From positions 1,488,001 to 1,552,000 of the forward strand of contig NZ_CP114903.1 in the NCBI RefSeq assembly GCF_027497255.1: 64,000 bases of DNA. The letters run 5' to 3'. The translations under genes and the position numbers were made by a program. Positions 18,474-27,228 of the stretch are shown here, one piece after another (the stretch's first letter is position 1; each line of letters starts with the position of its first letter). The notes beneath the pieces were generated by a model. It saw nothing but the letters and a program-made list of their open reading frames with translations. It did not search any database and was not told the DNA's origin. This stretch comes from Micromonospora sp. WMMD882. GTDB taxonomy: Bacteria; Actinomycetota; Actinomycetes; Mycobacteriales; Micromonosporaceae.

Positions 18474-19022
18474 TCAGGCCGCGGCGAGCGGGCGACGGGC
18501 CAGCGTCGGGCGTGGCCTGGACGGGCCGTCGACCGGCAACCCGACCCGGGCCGGGTCCGACTCCAGCGGAGCCCACCCGACGCCGCCCCACGGGCCGTCG
18601 ACACCGACCGGGCGGCCCGGCGGGACGGCGCGCCGCCCGGCAGCGGACGACGCCCCCGCCCCGACCGCCGACGTCTGCGCCGGCAGGGTGACCCGGGTCG
18701 GGCCCTGGACCACCGGGACGACCCGGTGCAGCCCGGTGCCACGGAGCACCCGCACGATCATCGGATGCGGGTCGACCAGCACCAGCTCGCCGCCCCTGGC
18801 CCGGACGCCCAGGTGGGCGGCGATCAGGGTGCGGATCGCGGCAGCCGAGAAGACCGACACCTCGGAGAGATCCAGCCGCAACAGCGGCCGGACCGGCTGC
18901 GCCCACAACACCGACCGGAACTGGGCCACCGTCGCGATGTCGATCTCGCCGGCCACCCGCACGTCGACCGCCCGGTCGCTGACGGCGACCTCGACCTGGA
19001 GCTGGTCATCACGCTGCCTCAT
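18474..19022 (-). CDS. STAS-domain anti-sigma-antagonist-like protein lacking phospho-Ser
   Basis: A 182-residue protein. Residues 5-100 form a STAS domain: VRVAGEIDIATVAQFR, then LRLDLSEVSVFSAAAIRTLI. In SpoIIAA-type antagonists the second segment has a DSS sequence whose Ser is phosphorylated by the anti-sigma kinase. Here SAA aligns with DSS, so that Ser is Ala60. The protein cannot be switched in the usual way and may be constitutively active or a scaffold. The last 75 residues are Pro/Gly/Ala-rich and probably disordered. No kinase or sigma gene is adjacent. Confidence 0.8.
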   Translation of the reverse strand: MRQRDDQLQVEVAVSDRAVDVRVAGEIDIATVAQFRSVLWAQPVRPLLRLDLSEVSVFSAAAIRTLIAAHLGVRARGGELVLVDPHPMIVRVLRGTGLHRVVPVVQGPTRVTLPAQTSAVGAGASSAAGRRAVPPGRPVGVDGPWGGVGWAPLESDPARVGLPVDGPSRPRPTLARRPLAAA

Positions 19023-19177
19023 GACCTCGAATCTAGGCGGTGGGGGTGACAGTTCTCCTCATGCCGGAGGCCGATTCCGGGTACTCCCCGGGTCGGATCA
19101 GGGACACCCCCGACCCCGCGGGGCGGACGTCCGGCGAGCCCGCTCGGCCGTACGGGTGAGCATGGTCGGCGCCCGGG

Positions 19178-19576
19178 TCAGCGTCCGACGGTGTAGTCGA
19201 AGGTGAAGCCGTGTTCCCCGTCCACCAGCCGGATCTCCATGACGCCGGTCAGGCCGGTCAGGTCGCCGGTGCCGGTGTCCGGCACCACCCGGATGGTGAG
19301 CGCGCCGCTGCCCCGGTCCATCACTCCGCAGTGTTGCAGGACGAAACTGCCCAGCCGTCCGTGCAGGGTGCCGACCACCCGTTCGAAACCGACGTAGCCG
19401 CCCGAGCCGGGGCGCGTCGCCTCCGCCGTCAGCAGGTGGCCGACGCTGGACGCCTGTAGGTCGCCCTGGAACTCCTTGGTCACCACCGCCCGGGCAAGCC
19501 GGCCGCCCGCCCGGTCGTCGTAGGGTGGCTGCTCCTCCCAGATCAGGTCGACGGCGCCGACGGCACGGACACTCAT
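19178..19576 (-). CDS. DUF3224 family protein
   Basis: A 132-residue protein with the DUF3224 outline: AVVTKEFQGDLQASS, TAEATRPGSGGYVGFERVVG, GSFVLQHCGVMDRG and a closing HGFTFDYTVG. The family folds as a small beta barrel related to allene oxide cyclase-like proteins. No enzymatic role is established. It has no signal peptide. The ATG at 19576 has a GGGAG stretch upstream. It is monocistronic. Confidence 0.8.
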   Translation of the reverse strand: MSVRAVGAVDLIWEEQPPYDDRAGGRLARAVVTKEFQGDLQASSVGHLLTAEATRPGSGGYVGFERVVGTLHGRLGSFVLQHCGVMDRGSGALTIRVVPDTGTGDLTGLTGVMEIRLVDGEHGFTFDYTVGR

Positions 19577-19685
19577 GACTCGCTCCCCCCGGGTGGCACC
19601 CGACGGAGATCATCATGCCTGACCAGCGCTAACGTCGCAGTCCACCACCCGGGCGATCTCGGGCGGGCGACCGGCGACCGGGTGG

Positions 19686-20948
19686 TCAGCCACCGCTGCC
19701 GGACCGGGTCGGCTCCGGGGTGGCCCCGGTGACCGGCGCGGCCGGGCTGGGCGACGTCGCCGGCCCGAGGTTCGCCGGCACCGGCAGCGCGCTGCCACGC
19801 ACGAACTCGTCCCAGCTCACGTTCCAGGCGGTCCAACCGTTGCCCGGCTGCAACGGCACCTCGGTGCCCCGGACGGTGATCAGGTCCCCGACCTGGGTGA
19901 CGCCCATCAGCCAGTCGGCGGCGTCGGCGGAGACGTTGGCGCATCCGTGCGACACGTTGGTGTAGCCCTGGTCCCCCTCCGACCAGGGCGCGGAGTGGAT
20001 GAACTCCCCGCCCCAGGTGTACCGCTGGGCGTCGTCCACGTCGACCACGTAGCCGCCGTCCGGCTCGCCCCGGGTGTCGAAGGTGGTCCGCTCGTGCTTC
20101 TCCATGATCACCATCTTGCCGCTGGAGCTGGGCGTGCTCGGCTTGCCGAGACTGACCGGGATCTTGCGCACCAGCTTGCCGTCGCGGAACACCGACATCT
20201 GCTTGGTGGCGTTGTCGACCTCCAACGCGACCTGCCGGCCGATCCTGGACGTCGCCCGCCGGTCGGCGTCACCGATCCGGTCCTTGCCGATGGGCAACCC
20301 CTCCAGGGCCGAGCGGACGTCGATCGTCGTGCCGGGCCGCCAGAAGTCCGGCGCGCGGTAGTAGACCTGGGTGCCGTCGTCCAGCCACGACCAGGCCCCC
20401 GGCTGCGGCGGGTCGGTCCTGACGAACAGTCGACGCTGAACGTCGTCCCTGGCCTCTTTGGGAATGGGCGGGTCGAACGCCACCGTTACCGGCATCGCCG
20501 TTCCGTACGTCCGGTTACCGACGAAGTAGAGCGTGCTGGTAATTGCCGGGACATTTGATTTGGGGGCGGTGGTGAAGGTCGTCCGGCGGGTGGTGGTCTT
20601 TCCGGCGTCATCGGTGGCGGTCACCTCTGCGGTGTACGTGCGGCGGTGGGCCAGCGGCGCGGTGGGCACCCACGCCGAACCGTCGGCGCGGGGCTCGGCC
20701 CGTACCGGTCGGCCTTTGTCGTCCCGGATCCGCACTTCGGTGACCTTTCCACCGCGCACCGTCACTCCCACCTCGCCGCTGATCGGGATGTTCCGGGCGT
20801 GGTCGGTCGGGGTGACCGTCAACTCCGTCGGTGTCCCGGCTCCCGCCCGGGCCTTTCCCGGCCCGCGGTCGGCCGTGCACCCGCCGAGCGCCAGCGCGGT
20901 GGCGGCGATGGTCGCCGCGGACAGCGTGAACCGCCGCCTCAACTCCAT
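19686..20948 (-). CDS. L,D-transpeptidase lipoprotein (YkuD domain)
   Basis: A 420-residue cell-wall enzyme. A signal peptide with lipobox LGGC anchors it outside the membrane. Two Ig-like domains follow (about 40-260), then a YkuD catalytic domain with FIHSAPW and the SHGCANVS motif that holds the catalytic Cys. The domain order matches actinobacterial Ldt enzymes that make 3-3 cross-links in peptidoglycan. The C-terminal 30 residues are a Pro/Thr/Gly tail. ATG 20948 is the only start that places the signal peptide at the N-terminus. Confidence 0.93.
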   Translation of the reverse strand: MELRRRFTLSAATIAATALALGGCTADRGPGKARAGAGTPTELTVTPTDHARNIPISGEVGVTVRGGKVTEVRIRDDKGRPVRAEPRADGSAWVPTAPLAHRRTYTAEVTATDDAGKTTTRRTTFTTAPKSNVPAITSTLYFVGNRTYGTAMPVTVAFDPPIPKEARDDVQRRLFVRTDPPQPGAWSWLDDGTQVYYRAPDFWRPGTTIDVRSALEGLPIGKDRIGDADRRATSRIGRQVALEVDNATKQMSVFRDGKLVRKIPVSLGKPSTPSSSGKMVIMEKHERTTFDTRGEPDGGYVVDVDDAQRYTWGGEFIHSAPWSEGDQGYTNVSHGCANVSADAADWLMGVTQVGDLITVRGTEVPLQPGNGWTAWNVSWDEFVRGSALPVPANLGPATSPSPAAPVTGATPEPTRSGSGG

Positions 20949-21589
20949 GATGCTCCTCCCCGTTCAGGTTCCTCCGGCACATTGTGGCCAGGCGCGACGA
21001 GCCGGCGTGGCAATTTCGAAGAATTCTCGGAGATCGTCGCCGGACAATTCCTTTTGGTAGATCCCGGGCGGCGTCCGCCGTTTCGCCCGCACTCGACCCG
21101 GCCGCCGCCACCGTGCCGCCCCCGCCCGTCGACACACCGAAGCGACCGTTTCGAGTCGTTGGCGCTATTCGAGCGTTAAGCCGCAGATGCGAAACCAGGA
21201 GCGCACTCCGACCGGGGTCGCGACCACCCGGGCGACCGCGACCACCGCCGACCCGGGTCGGGTCGGGGCCGCGCCCCGGGTCGGTCCGACCGGCAGCTCC
21301 CCGACCCCGCCTTTTGTCGAAAGAGACGGAACTTCTGTCGAAGAAGAGCCAGCTTGCGCACACTGCGATCTAAGGTACGGTGCCTTACAGATGGAAATTT
21401 GCCCATTGGTCGATCTTGTGTCGCCCTGCCTCGCCGCCTGCGGGGCCCCGACGGGCGGGACGGTTCGTCCCGCGCGAGCCGCGCCTCCGGCGTCCGACCG
21501 GCCATCCCGGACGGCGGCCGTCCCTGCCCGACGACCACGTGGATCGACCCGGAGCCAGCCGGACCCCTCGTCCGGCGGGAAGGAACTCC
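20949..21589. other. Long intergenic region between ldt and the isomerase gene
   Basis: No gene with family resemblance is seen on either strand. The middle (21100-21300) is GC-rich and simple. From 21310 to 21420 it is less GC-rich and holds two imperfect copies of TTTGTCGAAAGA/TTCTGTCGAAGA, 21 bases apart, which may be a regulatory site. Divergent promoters for both flanking genes should lie here. Confidence 0.4.
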
Positions 21590-22549
21590 ATGGAGCAGGA
21601 CTCCACCCCCAAGGTCGGCGACGGCCCGACAGCCGTCAGCAGACGTGGCCTGCTGCGGGCGGCCGGCGTCTCGGCCGGCGCGCTGGGCGCCGCCGGGCTG
21701 CTGGCCGCCCCGGCCACCGCCGCCCCGACAGCCCCGGCCGGCCGGCCGGGGCGCCGGCGGGTGCCGCCGGACCAGATCAGCATCCAGCTCTACACGCTGC
21801 GTGACCAGCTCGCCGCCGACCTGCCGGGCACCCTCGCCGCGCTGCGCCGGATCGGCTACCGGCGGGTCGAGCACGCCGGGTTCGTCGGCCGCACGGCCGC
21901 CGAGTTCCGGGCCGCGCTGGACGAGGCGGGACTGCGCGCCACCTCCGGACACGCCGCGATCCCCCAGCCGTTCGACGCCGACGCCTGGCGGCGGACCCTG
22001 GCCGACGCCACCGTCGTCGGCTGCCGGTACCTGGCCCACCCGTGGTTCGGCCTGGACGCGAACGGACAACCCATCCGGGACCCGAAGGTCTACCAGGACC
22101 TCGCCCGCGACCTGAACCGGGCCGGCGAGCTGGCCGCCCGCGCCGGCATCCGGTTCGGTTACCACAACCACCAGTTGGAGTTCGTGCCGCTGACCGGCGG
22201 CGGGACCGGGTTCGGGATCCTGGCCGAACGGACCGACCCGAAGCTCGTCCACTTCGAGCTGGACCTGTTCTGGACCTGGCGCGGGGCGCACGACCCGGTC
22301 GACCTGTTCCGCGCCCACCGCGGCCGGATCCGCCAGGTCCATGTCAAGGACCTCGACGCCGACGGCAACTTCGCCGACCTCGGCGACGGCCTGATCGACT
22401 TCGGACGGATCTTCGCGCAGGCCCGGGAAGCCGGCATCGAGGAGTACATCGTCGAACGCGACGACGCCGGCACGCCGCCCCGTACCCCGGCGGACGCCCT
22501 GGAGTCGGCCCGGGCCGGCTTCACGTACCTCAACGCGCTCCGTTACTGA
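21590..22549 (+). CDS. Tat-exported sugar phosphate isomerase/epimerase-like TIM barrel
   Basis: A 319-residue protein. SRRGLLRAAG followed by an Ala-rich hydrophobic stretch is a Tat signal. The mature part has the xylose isomerase-like barrel: ISIQLYTLRDQL, FGYHNHQLEFVPL, FELDLFWTWRG and QVHVKDLDADG, which place the His/Glu/Asp metal ligands expected of the family. It probably isomerises or epimerises a sugar outside the membrane. A GGGAAGGA site precedes ATG 21590. The dehydrogenase gene starts 25 bases after its stop, so they are one operon. Confidence 0.85.
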   Translation: MEQDSTPKVGDGPTAVSRRGLLRAAGVSAGALGAAGLLAAPATAAPTAPAGRPGRRRVPPDQISIQLYTLRDQLAADLPGTLAALRRIGYRRVEHAGFVGRTAAEFRAALDEAGLRATSGHAAIPQPFDADAWRRTLADATVVGCRYLAHPWFGLDANGQPIRDPKVYQDLARDLNRAGELAARAGIRFGYHNHQLEFVPLTGGGTGFGILAERTDPKLVHFELDLFWTWRGAHDPVDLFRAHRGRIRQVHVKDLDADGNFADLGDGLIDFGRIFAQAREAGIEEYIVERDDAGTPPRTPADALESARAGFTYLNALRY

Positions 22550-22574
22550 CCCACCTAGCCAGACGGGGTTCCCC

Positions 22575-24665
22575 ATGCGAAAGACCGCACTGCTGTGCAC
22601 GTTCGCGCTGGTCGCCGGGGGGTTGGCCAGCGTGCCGACCACCGTGGCCGCCGCGCCGTCGGCCCCACCACCGGACACCAGCTTCCAGAAGGTCACCCTC
22701 AACGACTTCCCCGGCGAGCCGATCAGCCTGGCCGTCCTACCCGACCTGCGGGTGCTGCACACCGCACGCGACGGGAAGATCCGCATCCACGATCCGCGTA
22801 CCGGCCTCAACACCCTCGCCGCCGACGTGCCGGTGTACCAGCACGACGAGGAGGGCCTCCAGGGCATCGCGATCGACCCGGACTTCCGGCGCAACAAGTG
22901 GGTCTACCTGTACTACTCGCCCCCGATGGACACTCCCGTCGACGACCCGGCGACGCCAGGCGTCAACGAGGGTGACGCGCCGCTGGAGGGCACCGAGGCG
23001 GACTGGAAACGGTTCCAGGGCGTGCTGCGACTGTCCCGCTTCAAGCTGACGGGCGCGCGGCTCGACCTGAAGACCGAAGAGAAGATCATCGAGGTTCCCA
23101 CCGACCGGGGCATCTGCTGCCACGTCGGCGGCCAGATCGACTTCGACGGCAAGGGCAACCTCTACCTGTCCACCGGCGACGACAGCAACCCGTTCTCCTC
23201 CGACGGGTACGTGCCGATCGACGAACGCCCGGAACGGAACCCGGCGTACGACGCGCAACGCGCCTCGGCCAACACCAACGACCTGCGGGGCAAGCTGCTG
23301 CGGATCCGGCCGAGGAACGGCGGCGGGTACACCGTCCCGAAGGGCAACCTGTTCCGGCCCGGCGCCCGCGACACCCGGGCCGAGATCTACGCGATGGGGC
23401 TGCGCAACCCGTTCCGGTTCGCCGTCGACCGCCGCACCGACGACGTCTACCTGGCCGACTACTTACCGGACGCGAACAGCCCGAACCCGCAACGCGGGCC
23501 GGCCGGACACGGCCGGTGGATGCGCATCGACAAACCCGCCAACTACGGCTGGCCGTACTGCGTGACGCCGACCATGCCGTACGTCGACTACGACTTCGCC
23601 ACCGGCACGTCCGGCAAGCCGTTCGACTGCCGCCGCCCGGTGAACGACTCACCGCGCAACACCGGCCTGCGCGAGCTGCCGCCGGTGGCCGAGCCCGAGG
23701 TGGTCTACAGCTACGGGGTCTCCGAGCAGTTCCCGCAACTCGGCACGGGCGGGATCGGCCCGATGGCGGGCCCCGCCTACGACTACGACAGGCGTAGTGA
23801 CTCCCGGGTCAAGTGGCCGGCCTACTACGACGGCGCGCCGCTGTTCTACGAGTGGACCCGTGACTACATCCAGGAGTTCCGTCTCGACCGGCGGGGCGAC
23901 GTGGCCGACATCCGGCAGGTGGCCGCGTCCGTGGTCGCGGACAACCCGATGGACATGGAGTTCGGCCCGGACGGCGCGCTCTACGTCCTCGAGTACGGCG
24001 ACGGGTACTTCGCCGAGAACCCGGAGGCCCAACTGGCCCGGATCGACTTCGTCCGGGGCAACCGCACCCCGATCCCGAAGATCAGCGGTACCCCGACCGT
24101 CGGGCAGGCCCCACTGACGGTGAGCTTCTCCAGCGAGGGCACGGTGGACCCGGACGGCGACGCGCTGCGCTACGCGTGGGACTTCGACGCCGACGGGAAG
24201 GTCGACTCGACCGAGCCGAACCCGTCCTGGACGTACGAGGCCAACGGGTCGTACCAGCCGACGCTGAAGGTCACCGACCGCACCGGACGGTCGGCGTCGG
24301 CCACGCTGCCGCTGCTGGTCGGGCCGCGCGCACCGGTGGTGGAGTTCGTGACCCCGGTCGAGGGTCAGCCGTTCGAGTTCGGCCAGACCGTCTCGTTCGA
24401 GGTGTCGGTCACCGACGACCTGCCGGTGGACTGCGGGCGGGTGACGGTCACCTACGTCCTCGGGCACGACGAGCACGGGCACCCGCTCTCCTCCACGTCG
24501 GGCTGCTCCGGCACGATCACCACGTTCCTGGACTCCGGGCACGCCGGGGCCGACAACCTGACCGGGGTGTTCGTCGCCGAGTACACCGACGCGCCGGACG
24601 ACCCGCAGGTGCCGCCGCAGACCGGCAGCGCCACGGTGGTCCTGGAGCCGTCGAACGCGAGCTGA
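22575..24665 (+). CDS. Secreted glucose/sorbosone dehydrogenase-like protein with PKD domain
   Basis: A 696-residue exported protein. A Sec signal (residues 1-27) is followed by a six-bladed propeller of the GSDH type, with VYQHDEEGLQGIAIDPDF, CCHVGGQIDFDGKGNLYLS and IYAMGLRNPFRFAVD. A PKD domain lies around 505-590 (GTVDPDGDALRYAWDFDADG). The last 100 residues form another beta domain with a Cys pair. Such proteins oxidise sugars, often with PQQ; no PQQ genes are present here. It is co-transcribed with the Tat-exported isomerase, suggesting joint processing of an extracellular carbohydrate. Confidence 0.88.
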   Translation: MRKTALLCTFALVAGGLASVPTTVAAAPSAPPPDTSFQKVTLNDFPGEPISLAVLPDLRVLHTARDGKIRIHDPRTGLNTLAADVPVYQHDEEGLQGIAIDPDFRRNKWVYLYYSPPMDTPVDDPATPGVNEGDAPLEGTEADWKRFQGVLRLSRFKLTGARLDLKTEEKIIEVPTDRGICCHVGGQIDFDGKGNLYLSTGDDSNPFSSDGYVPIDERPERNPAYDAQRASANTNDLRGKLLRIRPRNGGGYTVPKGNLFRPGARDTRAEIYAMGLRNPFRFAVDRRTDDVYLADYLPDANSPNPQRGPAGHGRWMRIDKPANYGWPYCVTPTMPYVDYDFATGTSGKPFDCRRPVNDSPRNTGLRELPPVAEPEVVYSYGVSEQFPQLGTGGIGPMAGPAYDYDRRSDSRVKWPAYYDGAPLFYEWTRDYIQEFRLDRRGDVADIRQVAASVVADNPMDMEFGPDGALYVLEYGDGYFAENPEAQLARIDFVRGNRTPIPKISGTPTVGQAPLTVSFSSEGTVDPDGDALRYAWDFDADGKVDSTEPNPSWTYEANGSYQPTLKVTDRTGRSASATLPLLVGPRAPVVEFVTPVEGQPFEFGQTVSFEVSVTDDLPVDCGRVTVTYVLGHDEHGHPLSSTSGCSGTITTFLDSGHAGADNLTGVFVAEYTDAPDDPQVPPQTGSATVVLEPSNAS

Positions 24666-24683
24666 CCGGCCCGTCCGACCGCA

Positions 24684-24715
24684 CGCGGGGGCCTTCCGTG
24701 GGAAGGGCCCCCGCG
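24684..24715. terminator. Hairpin between the GSDH gene and bkdC
   Basis: A GC-rich stem of about 14 bp with one bulge (arms from 24684 and to 24715) between convergent genes. It could end both transcripts. Confidence 0.7.
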
Positions 24716-24733
24716 CCGCGGGCGGGAGACCGG

Positions 24734-26209
24734 TCAGACCGCGGCGACGAGCAGGGCGGGCTGTTCGACGCAGTCGGCGACGTGCCGCAGGAACCCGCCG
24801 GCCACCCCGCCGTCGCAGACCCGGTGGTCGAAGGTCAGGCTGAGCTGGGTCACCTTGCGGACGGCGAGCTGCCCGTCGACCACCCAGGGCTTGTCCACGA
24901 TCCGCCCGACGCCGAGCAGCGCCGCCTCGGGATGGTTGATGATCGGCGTCGAGCCGTCGACGCCGAACACGCCGTAGTTGTTCAGCGTGAAGGTGCCGCC
25001 GGTGAGCCGGGCCGGGGGCAGCGTGCCGGTACGGGCCGCCGCGGTGGTCTCCGCGAGCGCGACGGCCAGCTCGGCGGTGGTGAGCCGCTGGGCGTCGCGC
25101 AGCACCGGGACGAGCAGCCCCCGGTCGGTCTGCGCGGCGATGCCCAGGTGCACCCCGGCCGACTGGACGATCCGCTGCCCCTCCCCGTCGACCCGGGCGT
25201 TGAGCTGCGGGTACCGCCGCAGACCGGACAGACAGATCCGGGCCAGCAGGGCGAGCAGGCTGACCGGCTGGTCGGGGCGGGCGGCGTTGATCGCGGCGCG
25301 GGTCTGCGTCAGCCCGGTCGCGTCCACGTCCACCCAGATGGTCACCTCGGGGATCTCCCGCCGGCTGCGGGAGAGTTTGTCGGCGATCGCCTTCCGGACC
25401 CCGGTCAGCGGGATGACCACGTCCTCGGCGGCGGGTGGCCCGGACGGGACCGGTCCGGAGGCCGGCGTCAGGGCTGAGGGCGGCGTCCGGGCGGCGGTCG
25501 GCGTGTCGGCCGCGGCGACGGCCGCCTCCACGTCGGACCGCCGCACCACGCCGCCGGGGCCGGTGCCGGTCAGGGTGGTCGGGTCGAGGCCGTGCTCGCG
25601 GGCCAGCCGCCGGACGATCGGCGAGATGACCGGGGACCCGCCGCCGGCCGACCCGGACGGCCGGGGCGCGGGCCCGGATCCGGCCGAGGACGGCGGCCCG
25701 GCGGACCCGGCCGAGGGCGGCCCGGCGGGCCGGATCGGAGGCTCCGGCGCGACCGGCCGGGTCGGGGACGCCGACGCGGCCGTCGGTCGGGCGCGCCGAC
25801 GCCGCCGGCCGGTGTCGCCGGGCCCGGTGCCGTACCCGATGAGGACGTTGCCGGAGCCGGCGCGTTCCTCCTCGCGGTAGGTGGCGTGACCGGACGGCTC
25901 GGCGTCGGCCACCGCCCCCGCGTCGGCCACCGCCCCCGCGTCGCGGGTCGCGGCGTCCAGCGACGCCACCGTGACCAGCGGTCGGCCGACCGGCCGGACC
26001 TCGCCCACCGCGCCGTGCAGGGCGACCACCCGCCCGGCGTACGGGCAGGGCACGTCCACGACCGCCTTCGCCGTCTCCACCTCGACGACGATCTGGTCCA
26101 CCGTCACCACGTCGCCGACGGCGACCCGCCACTGCACGATCTCCGCCTCGGTGAGCCCCTCCCCCAGGTCGGGCAGGAGGAAAACCTGGTCTCCGGTCAC
26201 CGTCGTCAT
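24734..26209 (-). CDS. bkdC: Branched-chain 2-oxoacid dehydrogenase E2 (dihydrolipoamide acyltransferase)
   Basis: A 491-residue E2. It has one N-terminal lipoyl domain with the lipoyl-lysine motif VETAKAVVDVP, a long Ala/Pro/Arg linker with a short tandem duplication (DAGAVADAGAVADA), a peripheral-subunit-binding domain (ISPIVRRLAREHGLD), and an acyltransferase domain ending in the catalytic FDHRVCDGG motif. It transfers the acyl group from E1 to CoA. It overlaps the E1 beta stop (ATGA) and is last in the operon. The E3 subunit is not in the window. Confidence 0.92.
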   Translation of the reverse strand: MTTVTGDQVFLLPDLGEGLTEAEIVQWRVAVGDVVTVDQIVVEVETAKAVVDVPCPYAGRVVALHGAVGEVRPVGRPLVTVASLDAATRDAGAVADAGAVADAEPSGHATYREEERAGSGNVLIGYGTGPGDTGRRRRRARPTAASASPTRPVAPEPPIRPAGPPSAGSAGPPSSAGSGPAPRPSGSAGGGSPVISPIVRRLAREHGLDPTTLTGTGPGGVVRRSDVEAAVAAADTPTAARTPPSALTPASGPVPSGPPAAEDVVIPLTGVRKAIADKLSRSRREIPEVTIWVDVDATGLTQTRAAINAARPDQPVSLLALLARICLSGLRRYPQLNARVDGEGQRIVQSAGVHLGIAAQTDRGLLVPVLRDAQRLTTAELAVALAETTAAARTGTLPPARLTGGTFTLNNYGVFGVDGSTPIINHPEAALLGVGRIVDKPWVVDGQLAVRKVTQLSLTFDHRVCDGGVAGGFLRHVADCVEQPALLVAAV

Positions 26210-27228
26210 GCCGCGCTGCCTTCCAGTCGGGGCAGCCACCGCTCGTCGGGCCGGTCGTCCCACTGCAACCGGGCCACCGTGTCGAGCACCCGGTCCACCG
26301 ACGGCAGGTGCACGTGCTCCAGCATCGGCGCCGGGTAGGGGATGTCCAGGCCGGTGACCCGCAGCACCGGGGCGTGCAGGGCGTGGAAGCAGCGTTCCTG
26401 CACCCGGGCGGCGATCTCCGCGCCGACCCCGGCGAAGCCCTGGGCCTCCTGGACGACCACGCAGCGACCGGTGCGGCGGACCGACGCGGTGACCGTCTCG
26501 TCGTCGAACGGGACGATGCTGCGGCAGTCCACCACTTCCAGGTCCCAGCCCTCCTCCCGGGCGGCCTCGGCGGCCGCCAGGGCGACCGGCACCGCCGGCC
26601 CGTACGCGACCAGGGTGGCGTCGCGGCCCGCGCGACGCACCACGGCCCGGCCGATCGGCGCCCCCCGGGCCGGCAGTCGCGCCTCGGCGCTGGAGAAGTA
26701 GAGCTTCTTCGGCTCCAGGAAGACCACCGGATCCGGGTCGTCGATGGCCGCGCGCAGCAGGGCGTACCCGTCGTCCACGGTGGCCGGGGTGACCACCTTG
26801 AGCCCGGGGGTGTGCGCGTAGTACGCCTCGGACGAGTCGCAGTGGTGCTCGACCCCGCCGATGCCGCCCGCGTACGGGACCCGGATGACCATGGGCACGC
26901 TCAGCGCGCCCCGGGTACGGTTGCGCAGTTTCGCCACGTGCGAGGCGATCTGCTCGAACGCCGGGTACGCGAACGCGTCGAACTGCATCTCCACCACCGG
27001 GCGCAGCCCGGACATGGCCAGGCCGACCGCGAAGCCGACGATGCCGGCCTCGGCGAGCGGGGTGTCGAAGCACCGTCGGTCGCCGAAGCGGGCCAGCAGC
27101 CCGTCGGTGATCCGGAAGACGCCGCCGAGCTGGCCGACGTCCTCACCGAAGACGACCACCCGGTCGTCGTCGGCCAGGGCGTCGGCGAGCGCCGCGTTGA
27201 GCGCCTTCGCCATCGTGGTGGTGGCCAT
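26206..27228 (-). CDS. bkdB: Branched-chain 2-oxoacid dehydrogenase E1 beta
   Basis: A 340-residue E1 beta subunit. VVVFGEDVGQLGGVFRIT, DTPLAEAGIVGFAVGLAM and a C-terminal transketolase-like domain (VVDCRSIVPFDDETV) are the standard blocks. With E1 alpha it binds thiamine diphosphate and decarboxylates branched-chain 2-oxo acids from Val, Leu and Ile. In actinomycetes this supplies branched starters for fatty acids and some polyketides. It is in the middle of an operon with 1- and 4-base overlaps to its neighbours. Confidence 0.92.
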   Translation of the reverse strand: MATTTMAKALNAALADALADDDRVVVFGEDVGQLGGVFRITDGLLARFGDRRCFDTPLAEAGIVGFAVGLAMSGLRPVVEMQFDAFAYPAFEQIASHVAKLRNRTRGALSVPMVIRVPYAGGIGGVEHHCDSSEAYYAHTPGLKVVTPATVDDGYALLRAAIDDPDPVVFLEPKKLYFSSAEARLPARGAPIGRAVVRRAGRDATLVAYGPAVPVALAAAEAAREEGWDLEVVDCRSIVPFDDETVTASVRRTGRCVVVQEAQGFAGVGAEIAARVQERCFHALHAPVLRVTGLDIPYPAPMLEHVHLPSVDRVLDTVARLQWDDRPDERWLPRLEGSAA

